Positions 58,092 to 64,000 of a stretch of DNA of 64,000 nt are shown here, piece by piece. Each line of letters opens with the position of its first letter. Position 1 is the stretch's first letter. Under the pieces are notes generated by a model. That model was given only the letters and a program-made list of their open reading frames with translations, was not told the DNA's origin and did not search any database. A program made the translations under genes and the position numbers. This stretch comes from Streptomyces chrestomyceticus JCM 4735 (GTDB lineage Bacteria; Actinomycetota; Actinomycetes; Streptomycetales; Streptomycetaceae), in the NCBI RefSeq assembly GCF_003865135.1, contig NZ_BHZC01000001.1:3844001-3908000 (forward strand), read 5' to 3'.

Positions 58092-59735
58092 GTGAACGGA
58101 CCTCTCATCGTCCAGAGCGACAAGACGCTGCTGCTGGAAGTCGACCACGAGCAGGCGGAGGCGTGCCGGCGGGCCATCGCGCCGTTCGCCGAGCTGGAGC
58201 GGGCGCCCGAGCACATGCACACGTACCGGGTGACGCCGCTCGGGCTGTGGAACGCGCGGGCCGCCGGGCACGACGCCGAGCAGGTCGTGGACGCGTTGGT
58301 CGGGTTCTCGCGCTACCCCGTGCCGCACGCGCTGCTGGTGGACATCGCCGAGACGATGTCGCGGTACGGGCGGCTGACGCTGAGCAAGCACCCGGCGCAC
58401 GGGCTGGTGCTCACCACCACCGACCGGCCGGTGCTGGAGGAGGTCCTGCGGTCGAAGAAGGTGCAGCCGCTGGTGGGGGCGCGGCTGGACCCGGACACGG
58501 TGGTGGTGCATCCGTCGGAGCGCGGGCAGATCAAGCAGACGCTGCTCAAGCTGGGCTGGCCGGCGGAGGACCTGGCCGGGTATGTGGACGGTGAGGCGCA
58601 TCCGATCGAGCTGGACGAGTCGGGGTGGGCGCTGCGGCCGTACCAGCAGCAGGCCGTCGAGGGGTTCTGGCACGGCGGGTCGGGTGTGGTCGTCCTGCCC
58701 TGTGGCGCCGGGAAGACGCTGGTGGGGGCCGGTGCGATGGCGCGGGCCAAGGCGACCACGCTGATCCTGGTCACCAACACCGTCTCGGCGCGGCAGTGGA
58801 AGCACGAGCTGGTGAAGCGGACCTCGCTGACCGAGGACGAGGTCGGCGAGTACAGCGGGACGAAGAAGGAGATCCGGCCGGTCACCATCGCCACGTACCA
58901 GGTGCTGACGACCAAGCGGAAGGGCGTCTACCCGCACCTGGAGCTGTTCGACTCGCGGGACTGGGGCCTGATCGTCTACGACGAGGTGCATCTGCTGCCC
59001 GCGCCGGTCTTCAAGTTCACGGCCGATCTCCAGGCGCGGCGGCGGCTGGGGCTGACCGCGACCCTCGTACGGGAGGACGGGCGCGAGTCGGACGTCTTCT
59101 CGCTGATCGGCCCGAAGCGCTTCGACGCGCCGTGGAAGGAGATCGAGGCGCAGGGGTACATCGCGCCGGCGGACTGTGTCGAGGTGCGGGTCAGCCTGAC
59201 CGAGTCGGAGCGGCTGGCGTACGCGACGGCCGAGCCGGAGGAGAAGTACCGGTACTGCGCGACGACGGCCAGCAAGCAGAGTGTGACCGAGGCGCTGGTC
59301 CGGCGGCACCAGGGCGAGCAGACCCTGGTGATCGGGCAGTACATCGACCAGCTCGACGAGCTGGGTGAGCACCTGGACGCGCCGGTCATCAAGGGGGAGA
59401 CGACCAACGCGCAGCGCGAGAAGCTCTTCGACGCGTTCCGGGAGGGGGAGATCTCCGTCCTGGTCGTCTCCAAGGTCGCGAACTTCTCCATCGACCTGCC
59501 GGAGGCGACGGTCGCGATCCAGGTGTCGGGCACGTTCGGGTCCCGGCAGGAGGAGGCGCAGCGGCTGGGGCGGGTGCTGCGGCCCAAGGCGGACGGGCAC
59601 GAGGCACGGTTCTACTCGGTCGTCGCCCGCGACACCGTGGACCAGGACTTCGCGGCGCACCGGCAGCGCTTCCTGGCGGAGCAGGGGTACGCGTACCGGA
59701 TCGTGGACGCGACGGAGCTGCTTGCGGAGGACTGA
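58092..59735 (+). CDS. XPB-type DNA repair helicase
   Basis: SF2 helicase of 547 aa. The N-terminal damage-recognition-like domain (1-170) is followed by Walker A LPCGAGKT (202-209), DEVH box (297-300), the XPB RED motif (VREDG, 327-329), and the C-terminal helicase motifs VSKVANFSIDLPEA and QEEAQRLGRVLRPK (motif VI). These define the prokaryotic XPB family, 3'-5' helicases linked to DNA repair. GTG 58092 (VNGPLIVQSDKTLLLEVD) is the usual start; the open frame begins 14 codons earlier. It ends at a pair of strong hairpins. Confidence 0.95.
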   Translation: MNGPLIVQSDKTLLLEVDHEQAEACRRAIAPFAELERAPEHMHTYRVTPLGLWNARAAGHDAEQVVDALVGFSRYPVPHALLVDIAETMSRYGRLTLSKHPAHGLVLTTTDRPVLEEVLRSKKVQPLVGARLDPDTVVVHPSERGQIKQTLLKLGWPAEDLAGYVDGEAHPIELDESGWALRPYQQQAVEGFWHGGSGVVVLPCGAGKTLVGAGAMARAKATTLILVTNTVSARQWKHELVKRTSLTEDEVGEYSGTKKEIRPVTIATYQVLTTKRKGVYPHLELFDSRDWGLIVYDEVHLLPAPVFKFTADLQARRRLGLTATLVREDGRESDVFSLIGPKRFDAPWKEIEAQGYIAPADCVEVRVSLTESERLAYATAEPEEKYRYCATTASKQSVTEALVRRHQGEQTLVIGQYIDQLDELGEHLDAPVIKGETTNAQREKLFDAFREGEISVLVVSKVANFSIDLPEATVAIQVSGTFGSRQEEAQRLGRVLRPKADGHEARFYSVVARDTVDQDFAAHRQRFLAEQGYAYRIVDATELLAED

Positions 59736-59754
59736 GGGGGAGGGCGACTCGGCG

Positions 59755-59810
59755 CTTGACCGGTCGAGGCGCTCGACCGGTCAAGGCGCTTGCCCGGCCC
59801 CGGGCCGGGC
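59755..59810. terminator. Double hairpin between XPB and GT87 genes
   Basis: CTTGACCGGTCGAG-gcg-CTCGACCGGTCAAG (14-bp perfect stem, 59755-59785) followed by GCCCGGCCC-c-GGGCCGGGC (59792-59810). It fills the convergent gap. Confidence 0.8.
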
Positions 59811-61148
59811 TCAGCGTTCGGGGACGCGGGTGCTCAGCTCGCGGGACGGGCGGGCGCTGCGCGGCAGCGGGAAGGGGCGGCGGGCCAGAGTGGCCAGCGG
59901 GGCGGCCGGGGCCCGGCGGCTCCACCAGGCCACCGCGGCCAGCATCGCCAGCCCCAGGAGCGGATACGGGGCCGCCAGCGGCTGCTGCCACCAGGTGAGG
60001 TGCAGGTCGAGGTCGCCCTGGTGCGGGAGTATCCACATCGTGCGGGCGGTGAAGAGGACCGCCACGGCCACCAGCAGCGCGCGGCGCCACCGTACGCCGC
60101 GGACGTGCGCCCCGAGGGTGACCAGCAGCGGTACGCACCACACCCAGTGGTGGGACCAACTGATCGGCGAGACGAGCAGGGCCGTGACCGCGGTGCACAG
60201 CACACCCCAGGAGTCCAGGCCGCGCCGCACGTACACCCGGCGGGCGACGAGCAGTCCGGCCATGCCGGTCAACAGGGCCGCGCCCGCCCACAGCAGGCCC
60301 GGTTCCTCGGTGTGCAGGCAGCGGGCCAGCAGGCCCTGCAAGGACTGGTTGTCGACGATCCACGCCTTGCCGACCCGGCCGGTCTCGAACATCCGCTGGG
60401 TCCAGAACTCGACACTGGCGTCCGGCAGGACGAGCACGCCGAGCAGCACGGAGCAGACGAAACCGGCCAGGGCGGTGCAGGCGGCCCGTACCCGGCCGGT
60501 GATCAGCAGGTAGACGGCGAACACCGCCGGGGTGAGCTTGACGCCGGTGGCGACGCCGACCGCGAAGCCCTTCAGGCGCGCACCGTCCGGGCGGGCCAGG
60601 TCCCACAGGACGAGGCAGGTCAGCGCGATGTTGATCTGCCCGAAGACGAGGGTCTGGAAGAACGGTTCGAGCCAGATGGCGACCGCGGTGGCGGCCAGCA
60701 CGACGGGCAGGGTCCGCGCGCGCCGCAGCCGGGACGCGCCCGCGGAACCGCCGGTGCCGGGGGTGTACGCGGCCTTGTACGAGAGGTGCAGCAGGACCGG
60801 GACGAGGGCCACGTTGACGAGGACGGAGGCGACCTTGAGAGCACCGATCGGGAGCCAGGTCGTCGGGATGAACAGCAGGGCCGCGAAGGGCGGGTACGTC
60901 GCGGGGAGGTTCCACTCGGTGACGGTGAAGCCGTACAGGTCACCGCCGGTCGCCGCGGCCTCACCTTCGGCGCGGTAGACCGCTATGTCCGACATGGACA
61001 GGCTCACCAGCCGGAACACGGCGGCCAGCCCGGCCAGGGACAGCAGGAGCAGTACCGCTGCGGCGATCGTCTTCTTGTCCGGGCGCGTGAGATGCCGCGT
61101 CCACGGCCGTCTGTGCGGTAGCGACCGCGTCCCCTCGGCGGCAGACAC
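59811..61148 (-). CDS. GT87 (DUF2029) polyprenyl-phosphate-mannose-type glycosyltransferase
   Basis: Integral membrane protein of 445 aa with about 10-11 helices. After the first helix (AAAVLLLLSLAGLAAVF) comes the periplasmic loop SDIAVYRAEGEAAATGGDLYG, whose Asp sits at the usual catalytic position of GT-C enzymes. WNLPATYPPFAALLF, FFQTLVFGQINIAL and ISWSHHWVWCVPLL are GT87 signatures. It would add mannose or arabinose to a cell-envelope glycan from a polyprenyl donor. GTG 61148 has GGAGG 10 nt upstream. Confidence 0.9.
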   Translation of the reverse strand: MSAAEGTRSLPHRRPWTRHLTRPDKKTIAAAVLLLLSLAGLAAVFRLVSLSMSDIAVYRAEGEAAATGGDLYGFTVTEWNLPATYPPFAALLFIPTTWLPIGALKVASVLVNVALVPVLLHLSYKAAYTPGTGGSAGASRLRRARTLPVVLAATAVAIWLEPFFQTLVFGQINIALTCLVLWDLARPDGARLKGFAVGVATGVKLTPAVFAVYLLITGRVRAACTALAGFVCSVLLGVLVLPDASVEFWTQRMFETGRVGKAWIVDNQSLQGLLARCLHTEEPGLLWAGAALLTGMAGLLVARRVYVRRGLDSWGVLCTAVTALLVSPISWSHHWVWCVPLLVTLGAHVRGVRWRRALLVAVAVLFTARTMWILPHQGDLDLHLTWWQQPLAAPYPLLGLAMLAAVAWWSRRAPAAPLATLARRPFPLPRSARPSRELSTRVPER

Positions 61149-61310
61149 TTGTTTGGCCCCTCCTCGTCGCGGACGCACGCTGTCTGCGGCGACGCTAGTC
61201 GATCGAGACCGACTGTTTGTAACGGTTTCCGGTCATCCGGATGCTGGTTGGGTATCAGCCGGGGGCTGGAGAGGGCGGAAAGGAGCCGGGTAGGGCCTGC
61301 TTTTTTTCTT

Positions 61311-61359
61311 GGTTCTGGGTTCTGGGTTCTGGGTTCTGGGTGCTCGGTGCTCGGGTCTC
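61311..61359. repeat. Seven-base tandem repeat array
   Basis: GGTTCTG x4, then GGTGCTC x2 and a diverged GGGTCTC, directly after a T7 run (61301-61307). It lies in the 243-bp non-coding gap 61149-61391 between two minus-strand genes; nothing else is seen in this gap. Confidence 0.8.
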
Positions 61360-61391
61360 GACGTGGTTCTCGGTGTGCCCGGAGCGCGGGC

Positions 61392-61583
61392 TCAGTCGTC
61401 CGCGTACTCCCCGAGGAGGACGACGCTGACCGCGGCGGCGGCGAAGACCTTGACCGCGCGGAAGACGTTGCCGACGATGTGCCGCTGCTCGTGGGTGTGC
61501 GGCGCGTGGGCGGCGTCCGGGCCGAGGGCGGTGGCGCCGTGGGTCGGGTGCAGGGTGCCTGGGGTGATGGTTGCGCTGCTCAT
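61392..61583 (-). CDS. Small conserved-looking membrane protein
   Basis: Protein of 63 aa. The N-terminal half is His/Thr/Pro-rich (TLHPTHGATALGPD, HAPHTHEQRH), followed by one helix (VFRAVKVFAAAAVSVVLLGEY) and an acidic end. The His cluster might bind a metal. ATG 61583 is very close to GGAGG; CATCAT lies 6 nt upstream of that ATG, so a leaderless start is possible. The longer open frame (to 61634) adds 17 unlikely residues. Confidence 0.7.
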   Translation of the reverse strand: MSSATITPGTLHPTHGATALGPDAAHAPHTHEQRHIVGNVFRAVKVFAAAAVSVVLLGEYADD

Positions 61584-61695
61584 ACCTCCATGATGGTTTT
61601 CGCGCGGGCCCGGCACATCGGCCCACGGACCCATCCCTGACAGGTCTTCGGTCAGCCCCAGGGCCTATCCCGCCCCCTACGGGAGATGGACGGGG

Positions 61696-61787
61696 CCGGG
61701 CGGAAAGTCAGGGTCCGCCCGGGCGGAAGGTCAGGGGCGGGCCGGACGGAAAGTCGGGGGTCAGCCGGACGGAAGGCCGGGGGTCCG
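61696..61787. repeat. Four 23-bp tandem repeats
   Basis: Units start at 61696, 61719, 61742 and 61765 with consensus CCGGRCGGAARGTCRGGGG. The period is exactly 23 bp, not a multiple of 3, so it is not protein-driven. It lies upstream of the HelD promoter in a 495-bp gap (61584-62078) with no gene. Confidence 0.8.
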
Positions 61788-61865
61788 GCGGATCGTCGCG
61801 GTGCCCGCCGGGCCCGCCCTCGTCACGCCGGCCGCCTCCACCGGCCGCCCCGCCGCGGAAATCCG

Positions 61866-61895
61866 TTGGCGCCCCGGATACCTGCTGGCTACAAT
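61866..61895 (+). promoter_or_regulatory. Predicted promoter of the HelD gene
   Basis: TTGGCG (61866-61871), 18-nt spacer, TACAAT (61890-61895). This is the best consensus promoter in the window. A start near 61902 implies a leader of about 177 nt. Confidence 0.6.
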
Positions 61896-62078
61896 CGCCG
61901 GTCTGCCCGCCTCCCTCAGAGCCTGAGCGGAGTGCCACCGGCCGCACGGAAACCGGCCGGCTCCCCGCTTCACGCATCTGAACGCATCTGACACGCGACC
62001 CGCATCTGCAGACGCCTACGAGTACGTACGAGCACGCCGTCACGTACATCCGTGGCCGGATCCGCCGGAGGCAACACC
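61896..62078 (+). other. Long HelD 5' leader with short direct repeats
   Basis: CGCATCTG occurs at 61973-61980, 61983-61990 and 62001-62008. CACCGGCC..GGCCGG can pair around 61936-61960. No open frame with a good ribosome site is visible. I found nothing I recognise as a rifamycin-associated element. Confidence 0.4.
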
Positions 62079-64000
62079 GTGCCCTCGCACGCCCACGACC
62101 AGACCCACGACCGGTCCGACCCGCTGGAGCGCGAACGCGCCCACCTCGCCGCCTCCCGGGCGGCGCTGCGCGCCATGCGCGCGGACGCCGAGGCGCTCAA
62201 CATCGCGGACGTCACCGCGAACTGGGTCAACGCCGAAGTGCTCCAGGGCGAGGTCGACGCCCGTATCAAGGCGCTCGCCGACCTGGCCCACACCCCGCTG
62301 TTCTTCGGCCGCCTGGACTATCTGCACGCCCCGGGCGTGGACGCGGCCGAGGGCGCGGCGGGCGAGAACTTCTACATCGGCCGCCGGCACGTGCACGACG
62401 CCGACGGCGACCCGATGGTCATCGACTGGCGCGCGCCGGTCTCACAGCCGTTCTACCGGGCCTCCAAGAAGGACCCGATGGACCTCAAGCTGCGCCGCCG
62501 CTTCGGCTACACCGGCGGGCAACTGACCGCGTACGAGGACGAGCACCTGACCGACCCGGCCGAGGCGGAACAGCACAGCAAGCTGCTCCAGACCGAGATC
62601 GAACGGCCCCGCGTGGGGCCGATGCGCGACATCGTGGCGACGATCCAGCCGGAGCAGGACGAGATCGTGCGCGCCGGGATCGGCGGCACGGTCTGCGTCC
62701 AGGGGGCGCCGGGCACCGGCAAGACCGCGGTGGGCCTGCACCGGGTCGCCTACCTGCTGTACGCGCACCGCGAGCGGCTGGCCCGCTCCGGCACGCTCGT
62801 CATCGGTCCGAACCGCTCGTTCCTGCACTACATCGAGCAGGTGCTGCCCGCGCTGGGCGAGTTGGAGGTCAAGCAGGCCACCGTCGACGACCTGGTGGCG
62901 CACGTCGAGGTGCGGGGCACGGACGACGCGGCGGCGGCCACGGTCAAGGGGGACGCGCGGCTGGCGGAGGTGCTGCGGCGGGCGGTGTGGTCGCAGGTGC
63001 GCAAGCCGGAAGAGGCGTGCGTGGTGGTGCGCGGTTCGCGGCGCTGGCGGGTGCCGGCGTACGAGATCGAGGAGATCGTCGAGGAGCTGCGGCGCCGCGA
63101 CATCCGGTACGGGGCGGCCCGGGAGGCCCTGCCGCAGCGCATCGCGCACGCGGTGCTCGTACGGATGGAGCAGGCGGGCGAGGCGCCGGACGACCGGGTG
63201 CAGGACGCGGTGGCGCGCAACGCGGCGGTGAAGGCCGTGGTCAAGGAGGTGTGGCCGCCGGTCGACCCGGCGAAGCTGGTGCTGCGGCTGCTGTGCGACG
63301 CGGAGTTCCTGGCCGCGCAGGCGGAGGGCATCCTGACACCGGAGGAGCAGAAGACGATCCTGTGGGCGAAGCCGGCCCGCAGCGTGAAGAGCGCCAAGTG
63401 GTCGGCGGCGGACGCGGTGCTGATCGACGAGGCGGCGGACCTCGTCTCCCGTACGCACTCCCTGGGGCACGTGGTGCTGGACGAGGCGCAGGACCTGTCG
63501 CCGATGCAGTACCGGGCGGTGGGGCGGCGCTGTACGACCGGTTCGGCGACGATCCTGGGCGACATCGCGCAGGGCACCACGCCGTGGTCCACGAACACGT
63601 GGGAGGAGGCGCTGGCCCACCTGGGCAAGCCGGGCGCGCGGATCGAGGAGCTGACGCTCGGCTTCCGGGTGCCGCGCGAGGTGATCGCGTACGCCTCGCG
63701 GCTGCTGCCCGCGATCGCTCCCGAGCTGACCGAGGCCACCTCGATCCGTGAGTCCGCCGGGGACTTCGCGATCCGGCCGGTGCCGTCGGCGGAGCTGGAC
63801 GACGCGGTCATTGCCGCCTGCCACGAGGCGCTGGCGAAGGAAGGCTCGATCGGCCTGATCGCGGCCGAGGCCCGGCTGCCCGCCCTGGGCGCGGCGCTGG
63901 AAGCGGCGGGACTGACCGTCCTGGCGCCCGGCGAGGAGACCTCGGCGGAGGCCCGGCTGACCCTGGTCCCGGCCATTCTGGCCAAGGGTCTGGAGTACGA
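62079..64000 (+). CDS. HelD/HelR-like RNA polymerase-associated ATPase (3' end outside window)
   Basis: UvrD-like SF1 ATPase, at least 640 aa, truncated by the window. The N terminus has a helical coiled arm (residues about 12-70, DPLERERAHLAASRAALRAMRADAEALN) that in HelD enters the RNA polymerase secondary channel. MVIDWRAPVSQPFY is a HelD signature. Walker A GAPGTGKT is at 209-216, DEAQD at about 467-471 and LTLGFRVPREV is motif IV-like. HelD releases stalled or inhibited RNA polymerase; the HelR branch protects from rifamycin. I cannot tell which branch this is without the C terminus and a tree. GTG 62079 has GGAGG 7 nt upstream. Confidence 0.9.
   Translation, partial: MPSHAHDQTHDRSDPLERERAHLAASRAALRAMRADAEALNIADVTANWVNAEVLQGEVDARIKALADLAHTPLFFGRLDYLHAPGVDAAEGAAGENFYIGRRHVHDADGDPMVIDWRAPVSQPFYRASKKDPMDLKLRRRFGYTGGQLTAYEDEHLTDPAEAEQHSKLLQTEIERPRVGPMRDIVATIQPEQDEIVRAGIGGTVCVQGAPGTGKTAVGLHRVAYLLYAHRERLARSGTLVIGPNRSFLHYIEQVLPALGELEVKQATVDDLVAHVEVRGTDDAAAATVKGDARLAEVLRRAVWSQVRKPEEACVVVRGSRRWRVPAYEIEEIVEELRRRDIRYGAAREALPQRIAHAVLVRMEQAGEAPDDRVQDAVARNAAVKAVVKEVWPPVDPAKLVLRLLCDAEFLAAQAEGILTPEEQKTILWAKPARSVKSAKWSAADAVLIDEAADLVSRTHSLGHVVLDEAQDLSPMQYRAVGRRCTTGSATILGDIAQGTTPWSTNTWEEALAHLGKPGARIEELTLGFRVPREVIAYASRLLPAIAPELTEATSIRESAGDFAIRPVPSAELDDAVIAACHEALAKEGSIGLIAAEARLPALGAALEAAGLTVLAPGEETSAEARLTLVPAILAKGLEY

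Noticed and set aside
57882..59660. 592-aa minus-strand open frame opposite XPB
   Set aside because: Reverse shadow of a gene with complete helicase motifs.
61696..61787. CRISPR array at the 23-bp repeats
   Set aside because: The units are contiguous without spacers and no cas gene is present.
61896..62078. Rifamycin-associated element before HelD
   Set aside because: No sequence I would recognise as this element; HelR assignment is left open.
62442..63824. 460-aa minus-strand open frame opposite HelD
   Set aside because: Arg/His-rich shadow, no domain; the plus strand carries Walker A and DEAQD.

Overview
The window is about 72% G+C by eye. Its genes show strong G/C bias at third codon positions, use many GTG starts, overlap with ATGA/GTGA junctions, and carry purine-rich Shine-Dalgarno sites. 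Gene content points to a Streptomyces chromosome: futalosine menaquinone genes mqnB/mqnD, serC, an actinobacterial XPB helicase, a CtpE-type P-type ATPase, DUF2530/DUF2771/DUF3027 proteins and HelD. From memory, the block from about 32.4 to 43 kb follows Streptomyces core gene order. I could not search databases, so species is not assigned.

Layout. (1) 1-9.6 kb, minus strand: a tightly coupled seven-gene acyl-CoA catabolic operon read from a promoter near 9.57 kb (TIGR03084-like protein, AtuA-like protein, two acyl-CoA carboxylase subunits, acyl-CoA dehydrogenase, AMP-forming acyl-CoA ligase, enoyl-CoA hydratase). Its content resembles the acyclic-terpene (citronellol/geraniol) utilization set. 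(2) 9.6-17.8 kb: a repeat element, Fic protein, EamA transporter, FAD/Fe-S oxidoreductase, BBE-type FAD oxidase, and a divergent WYL regulator with a palindromic operator. (3) 17.8-32.4 kb: serC, a TetR-controlled drug ABC exporter, a secreted beta-propeller protein, SGNH hydrolase, aldo/keto reductase, ThpR, MFS with MarR, purine permease, DUF2530 and a CtpE-like pump. (4) 32.4-43.3 kb: a sacsin-like GHKL ATPase, a repeat-rich 1 kb gap, DUF3027, MFS, DUF2771 lipoprotein, mqnB-mqnD, cold-shock protein, a small membrane protein and a HAD phosphatase. (5) 43.4-47.5 kb: a siderophore-type ABC importer. (6) 47.6-51.7 kb: a HAAS-like membrane protein and a Helicase_C_3 protein. (7) 51.7-58.0 kb: an accessory-looking block with TetR/old yellow enzyme and a two-gene module of an unknown 545-aa protein plus a STAND (NB-ARC/TPR) NTPase. 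(8) 58.1-64 kb: XPB, a GT87 glycosyltransferase, a small membrane protein and the start of HelD.

Two window-wide patterns stand out. First, seven single-base frameshifts interrupt six otherwise healthy genes. Each lies in a G/C mononucleotide run and each is repaired by adding one G or C, so homopolymer sequencing error is the simplest reading. Second, at least eight genes have a TAnnnT-like -10 hexamer ending 6-7 nt before the start codon, the layout of leaderless transcripts.

The best candidate for an undescribed system is the translationally coupled 545-aa protein plus STAND NTPase at 53.97-57.98 kb. The first gene carries a TTA codon, so it may depend on the bldA tRNA. The pair sits between two helicase genes that I expect to be neighbours in related genomes.
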